This document shows positions 34,880 through 44,667 of a stretch of DNA of 64,000 nt, piece by piece. The stretch comes from Hymenobacter pini. GTDB taxonomy: Bacteria > Bacteroidota > Bacteroidia > Cytophagales > Hymenobacteraceae. How positions within the stretch are numbered: the stretch's first letter is position 1; every line of letters starts with the position of its first letter. The stretch spans positions 806,001-870,000 of the forward strand of contig NZ_JAIZZH010000001.1 of the NCBI RefSeq assembly GCF_020421205.1. The letters run 5' to 3'. Both the position numbers and the translations under genes were made by a program. The notes under the pieces are model-generated. The model was not told where the DNA came from and did no database searches. It saw only the letters and a list, made by a program, of their open reading frames with translations.

Positions 34880-36394
34880 CTATGGTGCAGCAGTACCCCG
34901 TACGTGCGTTGCGGGCGTACTGGTAGCGGGCTGCGGATTCGCCGCAGTGCCATACTGCACAATATTCTCAATCATGCCTTTGAAGATGATAAAGTGAAAG
35001 GGAACCAACGAGTACCAATACAGCCGCCCCGCGAGGCCATGAGGCCGGAAGGCGGCCAGCTGTTCCAGGGTATGGGTACCATCTTCATTGGGTAAGATGC
35101 GGAACTGCAGCCAGGCCTCACCGGGTAATTTCATTTCGGCGTAGAGCAACAGACGGCGGCTGGCGCGGTCCGCTACCAGCACCCGCCAGAAATCCAGCGG
35201 GTCGCCGGTGCGCAGGTCGGTGGGGGAGCGGCGGCCCCGGCGCAAACCCACGCCGCCCACCAACTTGTCCAGTAGCCCCCGAATCCGCCAGAGCCAATCC
35301 ACCTTATACCAGCCCCGGTCCCCGCCAATGCTCCAGATGTTCTGCAGCACCTCCCGGGGCGGTCGGGTAAAGCGCAACGTCTGGCGGTCGGTAAGCAAGC
35401 CGTGCTGTGGAATCTGGATGTGGTCCATGTAGTTGCGCGGCATCACGCCGCTGCTCAGTGCGTCGCTCCAACTGCTAACCACCTCGTTTTGCTCAATGCG
35501 CTGGAAAGCCAGCTCCACGGCGGCGCGGTAGGGCATGCAGGCGTGCGGCACAGCCTCGGCAATGCTGCGGCGCGGGTCAGCCACAGTATCGTTGCGTAGG
35601 CTTTCCACCAGACTCTGGGCCAGGGAAAACGTGGTGCTGGTAACCAGATACAGCCACCATGACGACAGCCGGGGCGTGAGCACCGGTACCGTGATGATGT
35701 ACCGCTTGAGCCCACGCGCGGCGGCCAGCTTCAGCAGCATTTCACGGTAGGTCAATACATCGGGCCCGCCAATATCAAACGACTGGCCCAGGCAGGCTGG
35801 GTTATCGAGCACGTGGGTGAGGTAGTGCATCACGTCGCGAATGCCAATGGGCTGGCACCGGGAGTTCAGCCAGCGCGGCGTAATCATCACGGGCAGCTTC
35901 TCCACTAGGTCTCGGATAATCTCAAACGAGGCCGAGCCCGACCCAATGATAATGCTGGCCCGCAGTACCGTGAGCTGGGCAGAGGTGGCTTTGCGTAGCG
36001 CTTTTTCCACGGCTTTACGGGAGCGAAGGTGTACACTCAGGGCCCGGTCGTTGGCAATACCCGAGAGGTAAATAATCTGCCGGCAGCCAGTGCGGTTGAT
36101 GTAGGCCGTGAAATTGCGGGCTGACTGCTGCTCCAGTCGGAAGAAATCCTTATTGTGCCCGCTCATGGAATGCACCAAGTAATACGCGGCGTCAATATCC
36201 AAGGGCAAATCAACCAGTGAATCGGGCTTGAGCAGGTCGCCCTCAGCCACCGTGATGCGGCTGCGCAGGCTTTCGGGTAGCTCGAAGCGGCGGGCGTCGC
36301 GCACGAGGCAGGTAACGTGGTGGCCGGCCTCCACCAGCAGCGGTAGCAGGCGCTGGCCAATGTAGCCATTGGCCCCGGTGAGCAGAATCTTCAT
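34880..36394 (-). CDS. SDR-family NAD-binding protein with C-terminal DUF2867
   Basis: A 504-aa protein. The N-terminus KILLTGANGYIGQRLLPLL is an atypical short-chain dehydrogenase Rossmann motif (GANGYIG), followed by YLVHSM, IIYLSGIAND and a TVLRASIIIGSGSASFE region as in the NmrA/epimerase type. The last 170 residues (WRVLVADRASRRLLLYAEMKLPGEAWLQF, YWYSLVPFHFIIFKGMI) match DUF2867. Substrate unknown. Proteins of this architecture are widespread in Bacteroidota. Confidence 0.87.
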   Translation of the reverse strand: MKILLTGANGYIGQRLLPLLVEAGHHVTCLVRDARRFELPESLRSRITVAEGDLLKPDSLVDLPLDIDAAYYLVHSMSGHNKDFFRLEQQSARNFTAYINRTGCRQIIYLSGIANDRALSVHLRSRKAVEKALRKATSAQLTVLRASIIIGSGSASFEIIRDLVEKLPVMITPRWLNSRCQPIGIRDVMHYLTHVLDNPACLGQSFDIGGPDVLTYREMLLKLAAARGLKRYIITVPVLTPRLSSWWLYLVTSTTFSLAQSLVESLRNDTVADPRRSIAEAVPHACMPYRAAVELAFQRIEQNEVVSSWSDALSSGVMPRNYMDHIQIPQHGLLTDRQTLRFTRPPREVLQNIWSIGGDRGWYKVDWLWRIRGLLDKLVGGVGLRRGRRSPTDLRTGDPLDFWRVLVADRASRRLLLYAEMKLPGEAWLQFRILPNEDGTHTLEQLAAFRPHGLAGRLYWYSLVPFHFIIFKGMIENIVQYGTAANPQPATSTPATHVRGTAAP

Positions 36395-36486
36395 GGCAGC
36401 TTCCAGACAGTGTACTTTTGTCTAACTGCTCAGGTAGCAAGGAGGTTGTACTGGCTGCCTTAGGTTACGGTGAGAGGCTGCTAATT

Positions 36487-38565
36487 TTACCGAATTACTT
36501 CAATCCAGCCCCGTAGCTGTTGGTGGGTGACAGGGTTGCGTAGCAAATAGAAATATGTTCCGGCCGGCTGCCCAAGTGCTGCCCAAGAGTTGGTGTAACT
36601 CGTTTGCTGATAAACGGGCTGCCCCCATCGGGAGTAAATGGTGATGTCCCACTCCGAGGCCGTAAGCCCCTGCAGTACAAAAAAATCGTTGCGCTGGTCG
36701 TTGTTAGGAGTGATGACGTTGGGAATAGTGACCGTAGGGCAGTTTCCGGTGGCAGCGCTGCTGATAATTACCGTGTCGCGGGTGGTGCAGCCGGCTTGGT
36801 TGCGTACTTCCAACCAGTACACACCCGGCTGTCGGGCAGTATACTCAGCAGTAGTAGCCCCATCCTGCCACTGATAGGTGCTGCCACTGGGTTGAGGGTT
36901 GGCACGCAGCCCTACTGACTGCCAGCCACCGCAGAGCGTGGTGTCGCGGCCGAGCCGGACCACCGGAACATCGGCTGCCAGTACCTCTACCGAGTCGCGG
37001 GTGGAGCACCCTTGGGGCAAAGTAAGCTGCAGGCTATACCGGCCCGGAGTGTGCACTACATAAGTGGGCGAGGCGCTACCATCCTGCCAGCGAAAGATAG
37101 TGCCTGCCGGTACCGTGCCCGCACTCAGTGTCAGGGCCTGGCCCTGGCACAGCAACTGCTGGCGTGGGCCCAGACTAAAACCAGGCGCATCCGGCACTGT
37201 AATGGTGCGTTGGGTTGATTCAAATATCGGTCCCGGGGCTGTGAGCGTCAGCGTAATGGTGTAGGTGCCGCCTTTGGTATAGCGGTGCGTAGCCGTGGGC
37301 CCGGTGGCGTTGTTGGCCGCCCCCGAGGCTGGATCATCGAATATCCAGGTAAAAACGCCCCCGGCTGGAGGCACAGCAGAGGTACTAAATTCGACCACGC
37401 TGCCGGGGCAACCCGCCGTAACCGGATTGATAAGCAAAGCCGGGGCAAACGCATTGGGAAAGTTGGGTAAACCACCCGTAACACGTCCCGTGCTGAGCGT
37501 AAACCCCTGGGCATCCAGCGTGCAGGCCGGGCCGGCCGTGTTGGGCTGCTGAATAACCCCCAGCAGTGGCGTGCCAGCCAATGCCACGTAGATGCGGCCG
37601 TCGGGGCCCCGCTGCAGGGCGTAAACCCGATTGCTTGGTATAGGCAGGGTGCTGATGAACAGATTGTTGGTAATGTCTACCTGATGAATCAGACGGTCGT
37701 CCCCAATGTATAGTTTGCTATTATCCGCCGAAAATTCCAAGCCATAGGGACTTACTCCCACAGGCGGTAGGTTGCGCGTAGCCACTACCTGTCCAGTAGC
37801 TGGGTTAAAATCAAACAGCTCAACACCGCCCGGCCGCATCTGGGCCGAGGCCAGCCGCCGGCTGTTGGGTGAGGCCCGCAGGTAGCCCAGGGCGCTAAGC
37901 GGCCCACCCACCAGGCTGTGTACCGAGCCAATAGCCGAGACAACCGGGGTAGTAGAAATGCCTTGGCCGTTAAGTAAATAGGCGTAAAAGAAATTATTAT
38001 TCCAGCCATGCACCACAATCCAGTAGTCACGGTTGTTGGCGTGGCGGATGGCGGTGAGCTTCTCGGCAACCAGCCCGTTGCCCGGCACCGGCAACGGTCG
38101 GGAATTGGTGGCTTGTACGTCGCCCAAGCCTCCGCGCAGGCTCATATCCACAACGGAATAGCGTAGCCCGCCGCTTAGGTTGTTTTCCAGCGCGTCCACC
38201 GTAAACAGGTAGTACCACCTGGCCTGCCCCGGGCCCCGCACTAGTAGTACGCCTTGGGTAGTGGAGGAATGGCTACCCGTGAGGCGGCCGTTGGGCATAA
38301 CGGCTCCGTTTCGGTCCCACACGGTTTCCGTGTTGGCGTAGCATTGCAGCACTCCCTCGGCGTCGGAGATGCTGGCACAACCCTCGTAGGTGACCATTGC
38401 CCCCGGCGACATAACCGGGGCCGCACCCGCCGGAAACTGAAGGCCCGACTGCTCCCCGAATTTCCAGTTGTAAGCTTCTGGCTGGGCCGATACCCTAGTC
38501 GTTATGCCCAATAAAAGCACGCTGACCAATAGGCCGGCCGCAACGGCGGATAGTAGTTTTCTCAC
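36487..38565 (-). CDS. Secreted PKD-domain protein with gliding/T9SS CHU_C C-terminal domain
   Basis: A 692-aa surface protein with an N-terminal signal peptide ending VSAQ. Residues about 40-360 look like beta-propeller repeats (SADNSKLYIGDDRLIHQVD, GPDGRIYVALAGTP). A PKD domain follows near 395-460 (FSTSAVPPAGGVFTWIFDDP, THRYTKGGTYTITLTL), then two short Ig-like repeats, each with GRDTTLCGG or CSTRDSV. The end is the type B T9SS sorting domain (VITPNNDQRNDFFVLQGL, IYSRWGQPVYQ, PAGTYFYLLR). It is probably exported by T9SS and attached to the surface; a ligand is not evident. Confidence 0.9.
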   Translation of the reverse strand: MRKLLSAVAAGLLVSVLLLGITTRVSAQPEAYNWKFGEQSGLQFPAGAAPVMSPGAMVTYEGCASISDAEGVLQCYANTETVWDRNGAVMPNGRLTGSHSSTTQGVLLVRGPGQARWYYLFTVDALENNLSGGLRYSVVDMSLRGGLGDVQATNSRPLPVPGNGLVAEKLTAIRHANNRDYWIVVHGWNNNFFYAYLLNGQGISTTPVVSAIGSVHSLVGGPLSALGYLRASPNSRRLASAQMRPGGVELFDFNPATGQVVATRNLPPVGVSPYGLEFSADNSKLYIGDDRLIHQVDITNNLFISTLPIPSNRVYALQRGPDGRIYVALAGTPLLGVIQQPNTAGPACTLDAQGFTLSTGRVTGGLPNFPNAFAPALLINPVTAGCPGSVVEFSTSAVPPAGGVFTWIFDDPASGAANNATGPTATHRYTKGGTYTITLTLTAPGPIFESTQRTITVPDAPGFSLGPRQQLLCQGQALTLSAGTVPAGTIFRWQDGSASPTYVVHTPGRYSLQLTLPQGCSTRDSVEVLAADVPVVRLGRDTTLCGGWQSVGLRANPQPSGSTYQWQDGATTAEYTARQPGVYWLEVRNQAGCTTRDTVIISSAATGNCPTVTIPNVITPNNDQRNDFFVLQGLTASEWDITIYSRWGQPVYQQTSYTNSWAALGQPAGTYFYLLRNPVTHQQLRGWIEVIR

Positions 38566-38722
38566 AAATACAGCTAGCTAAATACAGGAAGGGCAGGGCG
38601 AGACTTCGCCGGGCGCGCTTCGTGCAAAAGTCGGGCCCGGAGTATTGAGTAGTGATACAAATTCCGGGACGTAAATAAGCACACATGCACCGTGGCGAGC
38701 TAGCGCTGTAGCCATCTGTTGA

Positions 38723-39325
38723 TTACTTGCGGGGGCGTTTTTTTCGGCGCACCCGGGCCCGCCGTTCCCGCTCGGCTTTGCGCTCGGCCCGCATGAGGAG
38801 CCGCTCGTCCATGCGGCCCATCAATTGGCGGCGTACAAAGTGGGCCAGATCGGAGAGGGGTACCAGGCGGGTAGTACGCAGAAAGCTCAGGATGTCGCGG
38901 CGGCGTAGGGTGCTCACGCCGGGCAGGCCCCGGGCCAGCAGGTATTGCTTTATTTCTTCCACCCGCAGCAGGGCCGCCACGGCGGGCCGCTCCACAGTGG
39001 CGTTGTAGAGGGCTGGGCGGTGCAGATGCAGGTTTCCCGGCGAGGCTACCAGCACGCCTACCCACTCGGGCACTTGGATAAGCAGCTTGGGCAAGTGCTT
39101 TTCAGTGACGACGAACGTGACGAAATCATAGGCCTGGCTGTAGCAGGGCAGCTGCCGGGCCACGCGCTGCAGGGTGTCTGCGTCGCCTTTCAGCTCGTAG
39201 CCGTGCATGAACTGCTCCGTAATGTGCACCACATCGGCGCGGGTGGTGCCAGTGGGCAGCTCATCCACGTACACGCCGCCCTGCAGCAGCGGGTACAGTA
39301 AGGTTCGAATTTCGGGGTCGTTCAT
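38723..39325 (-). CDS. sce7726-family protein, predicted PD-(D/E)xK-like
   Basis: A 200-aa protein beginning MNDPEIRTLLYPLL. The motifs ADVVHITEQFMHGYELKGDADTL-type block, QLPCYSQAYDFVTFVV and HLPKLLIQVPEWVGVLVA are those of the sce7726 family. Asp and the E-x-K in YELK fit a restriction-endonuclease-like fold. The Arg/Lys-rich last 25 residues could bind nucleic acid. Such proteins are often near mobile or defence genes, though no defence partners are seen here. Confidence 0.8.
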   Translation of the reverse strand: MNDPEIRTLLYPLLQGGVYVDELPTGTTRADVVHITEQFMHGYELKGDADTLQRVARQLPCYSQAYDFVTFVVTEKHLPKLLIQVPEWVGVLVASPGNLHLHRPALYNATVERPAVAALLRVEEIKQYLLARGLPGVSTLRRRDILSFLRTTRLVPLSDLAHFVRRQLMGRMDERLLMRAERKAERERRARVRRKKRPRK

Positions 39326-39403
39326 GCACTCAGATAGCCAAAAATGCTGGTGTAAAGTTCAGGAACTCTAAAAACAACACATATTTATGCGCTACTTTGG
39401 GTT

Positions 39404-39955
39404 ATGGAAAACTGGATTGATTCGTATTATGCAAATAATCGTAAGCTGGTGCAATATGCATTATACATGTTGGTATGCGTGCTGGTGCTTGGCGTAAATT
39501 CAATTGAGAAAAGAACTTTGCTTGATTTTGATTATGATATTTTAGATTGGTTGTTTGGGAGTGGTTTAATGCTTTATGCAATTAATCCATTGGTGGTATT
39601 TATATTGGGTTTGTGTGTAAATTATGTCTGTCATTTAGCTGAAAATAGACTGATTTTAGGTTTTATAGGTATTCCGTTCTATTTCATTGTGTTGGGTGTG
39701 TTGCTACTGATGAATTATTTGCTAGTAGATAATACGCATCACATGAAAGTCTTTAAAATACACAAGGTGTATATGATAACAGTGGCTAAAACGAAGTCAT
39801 TACCAGCTGTTTTGATAAATAACCGTGGTTGCAAAAAGAATTTATTAGTATATGATTATAGTTTAGATGAAGTTGCGAAAAAGAAATTTACTGTATTGAA
39901 GGTGAAACGAGGGTTTTTGGGTTGGGATGTCATAGAAAGCGTTGCGTTGAAGTAA
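39404..39955 (+). CDS. AT-rich orphan membrane protein
   Basis: A 183-aa protein of unknown family with three hydrophobic helices (about residues 14-33, 48-78 and 85-112) and a charged cytoplasmic-like C-terminal part of 70 residues. The gene is strikingly AT-rich, with many AT-ending codons, unlike every other gene nearby. This suggests recent acquisition. No associated mobility gene is visible. Confidence 0.7.
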   Translation: MENWIDSYYANNRKLVQYALYMLVCVLVLGVNSIEKRTLLDFDYDILDWLFGSGLMLYAINPLVVFILGLCVNYVCHLAENRLILGFIGIPFYFIVLGVLLLMNYLLVDNTHHMKVFKIHKVYMITVAKTKSLPAVLINNRGCKKNLLVYDYSLDEVAKKKFTVLKVKRGFLGWDVIESVALK

Positions 39956-40058
39956 GGCATAGCATGTATACAACCCGCCAGTCCCGCCGAGACGGACTAG
40001 CTGGGCTTTGTGGCTACCTTCGCGGCAGCTTACCTCGTTGCCGCTGAATTTTGCTGCT

Positions 40059-41711
40059 ATGCCGTTTCCCATGACCTCGCGCCGCTGGCTCTGGATATTT
40101 GTACTGGTGCTGGGCGCCGCCTTCCTAACGCAGCTGGGCAGTTGGGGCCCGTTGGAAAGCAGCGAGGCCCGCTACTCCGAAATCGGGCGGGAAATGCTCA
40201 CCGGCCAGGACTGGCTGCATCCGCAGCTGCTGGGCATCTACCACTTCCACAAGCCGCCCCTCACATACTGGCTCACAGCGGCCGGGCTGGGTCTTTTCGG
40301 CGAGAATACGCTGGGCGTGCGGGTGCTGCCGGTACTGGCGGTGCTGCTGCAGGTGGTGCTGGTGTATGGGCTGGGGCTGCTGCTGTTCCGGCAGGATCAG
40401 GCCCGGGCCCTGGCGGCGGCGGTCATCTACGGCACGCTGCCGGTGATACTCATTTCGGCCCTGAATGTTACGACCGATGCGTACCTGGCCACCCTGGAAC
40501 TGGCGGCTACCTACGGCATTCTGCGCTATTATCACCAGGGCGGGGCGCGGTGGCTGTACCTGTTCTGGGTGGGGCTGGGGCTGGCCTTCCTGACGAAGGG
40601 GCCGGTGGGGTTCATTTTGCCGCTGATGGCGGTTATCGGCCACTACTTCCGGCAGGGCCAGCCGCGCCGGCCGTTCACGGTGCATCATTGGCTGGGCTTT
40701 GGGCTGTTTGTGCTGGTAGGCCTGAGCTGGTACCTGTACCTGATGGCCGAAAACCCCGCCTTCGTGCGGTATTTCCTGGTGGAGCACACCGTAGAGCGGT
40801 TTGCCAACGCGGCTACCTTCAACCGCAGCAAGCCGTGGTGGTTTTACCTGGTGCTGGCCCCGGCTACCAGTCTGCCCTGGGCCGTGGCGTTGGTGGTGCG
40901 GGCCGTGCGCACGCCCTGGAACTCGGTGCCGCGGGAGTGGCGCAACGTGCTTGTTTTCTGGGTGCTGGTGCCGCTGCTGTTCTTCTCCCTGTCCAAATCC
41001 AAGCTGCTGCTGTACGTGCTGCCCATTTTCCCGGGCGTAGTGCTGCTCTCAGTGTACTACCTGGGCCGCTGCACCGAGGCCGTGCTGCACCGTTGGTACG
41101 TGGGCATGGTGGCATTTTATGGGCTGTTGCTGGGCGCATTGTGCCTGCTGCCCATTTTCGCCACGGTGCTGCCGTTGGGTATTGAGGTGAAGCCGCTCAC
41201 GGCCATTTGGCCGGCGGCCGGGGTAATTACGCTGGTGCTCACGCTCACGCTCTGGAACCAGGTGCGCATTGCGCCGCGGCTGCTGGTGGCTACCGCGTTG
41301 TTTACGGCGTTTCTGCTGCTCTCGGCCAAGCCCATCATGCAGCAGAATGAGCTGGCCTTCAACGGCAGCCGCCCGCTGGCCGAGTTCATCCGGAGTCAGC
41401 ACCTCACGGGCCGGCCAGTGCTGGTGTACAATGAGTTGCTGCCCTCATTGGCCTTTGAACTGGGCCAGCTGCCGGTTTCTCTGAATGATGGTAATGCCAG
41501 CCTGAACCGGGAAACGCAGTTTCAACCCAACGATGCCTGGCGGCGGCAGCTTATTTACCTGCAGGACTCCACGCAGGAGTCCACGCTGGGGGCACTGTTG
41601 CTGCAACACCCGGTGCTGCTGGCCAAAGGCGAGCTAAAGCCCGAGCGGCGCTGGATGCTGCGGTATTTCCGGCAGCAGCGGCAGCTGGGTAAGTGGACCA
41701 TTTGGTGGTAA
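40059..41711 (+). CDS. GT39-family (ArnT/PMT-like) membrane glycosyltransferase
   Basis: A 550-aa protein with about 12 helices. It has the conserved acidic loop WGPLESSEARYSEIGREM, then LGIYHFHKPPLTYWLTA, matching dolichyl-/undecaprenyl-phosphate sugar transferases such as ArnT. These move an aminoarabinose, mannose or other sugar from a lipid carrier to lipid A or proteins outside the inner membrane. The start could be 40059 or 40071. The acceptor is not predictable. A terminator follows. Confidence 0.88.
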   Translation: MPFPMTSRRWLWIFVLVLGAAFLTQLGSWGPLESSEARYSEIGREMLTGQDWLHPQLLGIYHFHKPPLTYWLTAAGLGLFGENTLGVRVLPVLAVLLQVVLVYGLGLLLFRQDQARALAAAVIYGTLPVILISALNVTTDAYLATLELAATYGILRYYHQGGARWLYLFWVGLGLAFLTKGPVGFILPLMAVIGHYFRQGQPRRPFTVHHWLGFGLFVLVGLSWYLYLMAENPAFVRYFLVEHTVERFANAATFNRSKPWWFYLVLAPATSLPWAVALVVRAVRTPWNSVPREWRNVLVFWVLVPLLFFSLSKSKLLLYVLPIFPGVVLLSVYYLGRCTEAVLHRWYVGMVAFYGLLLGALCLLPIFATVLPLGIEVKPLTAIWPAAGVITLVLTLTLWNQVRIAPRLLVATALFTAFLLLSAKPIMQQNELAFNGSRPLAEFIRSQHLTGRPVLVYNELLPSLAFELGQLPVSLNDGNASLNRETQFQPNDAWRRQLIYLQDSTQESTLGALLLQHPVLLAKGELKPERRWMLRYFRQQRQLGKWTIWW

Positions 41712-41731
41712 CCAGCCGGGACTGAAAACAG

Positions 41732-41760
41732 AAAAGCCGCTGCCAGAGGCAGCGGCTTTT
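41732..41760. terminator. Bidirectional terminator after the GT39 gene
   Basis: A perfect 10-bp stem AGCCGCTGCC/GGCAGCGGCT (41735-41744, 41748-41757) with a 3-nt loop, A-run before and T-run after. It separates the convergent GT39 gene and lysA. Confidence 0.85.
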
Positions 41761-41984
41761 TCTCAACGGGGTTGCGGTGCGCAATCTTTATAATATCCAC
41801 CCTACTCCTGCGTCAACCGCAACGCTTCACTGCGAAAGATGTTCCTTTCCAATTCATCTTTCCAGCGCCGTATGATATTGAAACAAAGATAGGGGAGCCG
41901 CCTGCTGCCGTGCCGGAAGTTTTGCCCAACGGGTACTTCTGCCAAGCCAATGCGGCTTTTCAACCGGTGAAGGATACGTGCTGC

Positions 41985-43127
41985 TTACCGGTACACGGCC
42001 GCCGCCTTCTCGCGCAGGTTGTAGCCCGAAGCCATTACCTCCCCGTACGCCCCCGCCGAGCGGATAGCCACCAGGTCGCCGCGCTGGGTTTCGGGTAGCA
42101 GCACGCCCTTGGCAAAGGTGTCCGACGACTCGCAGATGGGGCCTACCACGTCGTAGGGCCGGAACTCGCCCTGGCTGCTCAGGTTCTGGATGTGGTGGTG
42201 GCTGCCGTACAGCGCGGGTCGGATTAGCTCCGTCATGCCCGCATCCAGAATGGCGAAGCGCACCTGCTGGCTTTCCTTCACATACAGCACCCGGCTCACC
42301 AGGGTACCGCACTGCGCCACCACGGCCCGGCCCAGCTCCACGTGTACTTGCTGCCCCGGCCGCCGCTGCAGGTGCTGCTCAAACATGCCGAAGTAGGTTG
42401 CAAAATCCGGCACCAAGTGCCCGTCGGGGTCCTGGTAGTTGATGCCCAGGCCGCCGCCCACGTTGAGGTGGGGCAGGTGGTGGCCCCGGCCTTCCAGCCA
42501 GGTTTGCAGCTCGTTGAGTTTGCGGCTGAGGTCGGCAAACACCGTCAGGTTGGTGATCTGGGAGCCGATATGGGCGTGCAATCCAATCAGCTCCACGTGC
42601 GGCAGGCTGTCGAGGCTGTCGATAACGCCACCCAGATCCTGCAGGCTGATACCGAACTTATTGGCTTCCAGGCCGGTGGTGATGTAGGCGTGGGTATGGG
42701 CATCCACGTTGGGGTTGATGCGCAACGCCACCCGGGCCGTGCGGCCCTGGGCCCCAGCCAGCTCGTTCAGCACCCGCAGCTCTGGTACTGATTCAGCATT
42801 GAAGCAGAAAATATCGGCGGCCAGGGCCCGGTTAATCTCCGCATCCGACTTGCCCACGCCGGCAAACACCACGTGGTCGGCGGCAAACCCGGCTTCGAGG
42901 GCTCGTTGTACTTCGCCCCCGCTCACGCAGTCGGCCCCCAGCCCGGCGGCCTGAATGCGCTGCAAAATGGGCAGATTGGAGTTGGCCTTGAGGGCGTAAT
43001 GCACCTGAAAGTTGCCGGGCCGGGCCGCTGCCGTCAGGGCCGCCAGCGTCTGGTCCAGCAGCTGCAGGTCGTAGTAGTAAAAAGGTGTCGGCTGCTGGGC
43101 AAGCTCGGCCGGAAGTTGAAAAGACAT
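41985..43127 (-). CDS. lysA: Diaminopimelate decarboxylase
   Basis: A 380-aa PLP fold III enzyme. It shows the PLP-lysine motif YALKANSN, then DCVSGGEVQRAL, GLHAHIGSQ, NVGGGLGINY, the C-terminal CESSDTFAKG and GAYGEVMASGYN. It makes L-lysine from meso-diaminopimelate. It lies 54 bp downstream of lysC on the same strand, so the two probably form one transcript. It is somewhat shorter than E. coli LysA but all catalytic motifs are present. Confidence 0.93.
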   Translation of the reverse strand: MSFQLPAELAQQPTPFYYYDLQLLDQTLAALTAAARPGNFQVHYALKANSNLPILQRIQAAGLGADCVSGGEVQRALEAGFAADHVVFAGVGKSDAEINRALAADIFCFNAESVPELRVLNELAGAQGRTARVALRINPNVDAHTHAYITTGLEANKFGISLQDLGGVIDSLDSLPHVELIGLHAHIGSQITNLTVFADLSRKLNELQTWLEGRGHHLPHLNVGGGLGINYQDPDGHLVPDFATYFGMFEQHLQRRPGQQVHVELGRAVVAQCGTLVSRVLYVKESQQVRFAILDAGMTELIRPALYGSHHHIQNLSSQGEFRPYDVVGPICESSDTFAKGVLLPETQRGDLVAIRSAGAYGEVMASGYNLREKAAAVYR

Positions 43128-43181
43128 GAATTGGAAAGCGGTTGGCTGCTAATGGGTTGAACGAAAGTTAATAGCCAACAG

Positions 43182-44519
43182 CTATTGGTTATTAGCTGAA
43201 GTAAACAGGCCTTCGTTCAGGGCCTGGAGGGCGCGGGTTTTGTCGTCGGTGCTCACCAGAATGCTGATGTTGTTGGGCGAGCCGCCGTAGCTGATCATGC
43301 GCACCGGAATGTCCTTGAGAGCGGCAAAGGCGCGGTTGGCGGCCCCGTGCGAATCCTGCTCCAGGTTACCCACCAAGCAGATAATGCTCTGGTTTTCATC
43401 CACGGCTACTGAGCCGAAGCGGCCTAGCTCCGCCAGAATCTGCGGGAGGCGGGTGGCGTCGTCGATGGTCAGGGACACGGCTACCTCGGAGGTGGTAATC
43501 ATGTCGATGGAGGTGCGGTACCGCTCGAAAATCTCAAACAGGCTGCGCAGGAAGCCGTGGGCCAGCAGCATGCGGCTGGATTTCACGTTGATGGCCGTAA
43601 TACCATCCTTGGCGGCCACGGCCTTGATGGCCTCGGCTCCGGTGCGGCTGGAAATGATGGTGCCGGGTGCTTCGGGCTGCATGGTGTTGAGCAGGCGCAC
43701 CGGAATGCCGTGCTTGGCCGCCGGCAGAATAGAGCTGGGGTGCAGAATCTTCGCCCCGAAATAGGCCAGCTCCGCCGCCTCATCGAACGATAATTCCCGG
43801 ATAGGGTAAGTACCCTTTACCACCCGCGGGTCGTTGTTGTGCAGCCCGTCAATATCGGTCCAGATCTGAATTTCCTCAGCCCGCACGGCGGCTCCAATCA
43901 GCGAGGCGGAGTAATCGGAACCCCCGCGCTTGAGGTTGTCAATAGAGCCCTGGGCGCTCCGGCAGATGTAACCCTGGGTGATGAATAGCTGTTGGGCGGC
44001 GTGTGGGGCCAGCGTGGCGGCCAGGTGCTCCTGAATGTAGTCCGCGTCGGGTTCTTCGTCCACGTCGAGGCGCATAAAATCGAGGGCGGGTAGCAGCACG
44101 GCCGGGCGGCCCAGCACCTGGGTTACGTAGCGGTGCACCAGCAGGGTGCTCAGCAGCTCGCCCTGGGCCAGAATCACTCGTTCTCCGTCGCCGGACAGGG
44201 GGGCCGCCGTTAGGCCCTGCAGGGTGTCAAAGTTCTGGTTGAGGTCCTGGATAGCCTGCTCGGCTACGGCTGGCTCGGGCAGTAGCTCGCGGGCTACTTC
44301 GTGGTAGCGTTGGCGCAGGGCCTCGATGCGGGCCGTGGCGGTGGCCGCGTCGTCGGCGTACAGCAGCTGGCTGATTTCCACCAGCGCATTGGTAGTGCCG
44401 CTCATGGCCGACAGCACCACGATGCGCCGCTGCAGGTGGGGGGCGTGAATAAGCTCGGCTACTTCGCGCATCCGTTGCGCCGACCCGACGGACGTACCGC
44501 CAAACTTGAGAACTTTCAT
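43182..44519 (-). CDS. lysC: Aspartate kinase
   Basis: A 445-aa enzyme with the kinase start KVLKFGGTSVGSA, the substrate motif GGSDYSASLIGAAV, the block IWTDIDGLHNNDPRVV and two C-terminal ACT modules (about 300-445). It makes aspartyl-phosphate, the entry to Lys/Thr/Met. It lacks a homoserine dehydrogenase fusion, so it is monofunctional. A Lys-rich small ORF and an intrinsic terminator stand just upstream. Confidence 0.95.
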   Translation of the reverse strand: MKVLKFGGTSVGSAQRMREVAELIHAPHLQRRIVVLSAMSGTTNALVEISQLLYADDAATATARIEALRQRYHEVARELLPEPAVAEQAIQDLNQNFDTLQGLTAAPLSGDGERVILAQGELLSTLLVHRYVTQVLGRPAVLLPALDFMRLDVDEEPDADYIQEHLAATLAPHAAQQLFITQGYICRSAQGSIDNLKRGGSDYSASLIGAAVRAEEIQIWTDIDGLHNNDPRVVKGTYPIRELSFDEAAELAYFGAKILHPSSILPAAKHGIPVRLLNTMQPEAPGTIISSRTGAEAIKAVAAKDGITAINVKSSRMLLAHGFLRSLFEIFERYRTSIDMITTSEVAVSLTIDDATRLPQILAELGRFGSVAVDENQSIICLVGNLEQDSHGAANRAFAALKDIPVRMISYGGSPNNISILVSTDDKTRALQALNEGLFTSANNQ

Positions 44520-44590
44520 AGTGCTGGAAACCGAATCGGAGAGTCGGGAAATGCGCCCGCTAGGTTGCGGGCAACGTGAAACATCAGGTC

Positions 44591-44627
44591 AAAAAAGAAG
44601 CGCCGACCCTTGGCAGGACCGGCGCTT
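44591..44627 (-). terminator. Intrinsic terminator between small ORF and lysC
   Basis: On the - strand AAGCGCCG (44627-44620) pairs with CGGCGCTT (44605-44598), with an inner CCT/AGG pairing, then C and six T. It ends about 70 bp before the lysC start. Confidence 0.75.
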
Positions 44628-44667
44628 GGAAGTTCAGTGGTAGAGGTACGACGAACGGTTGCGACGG

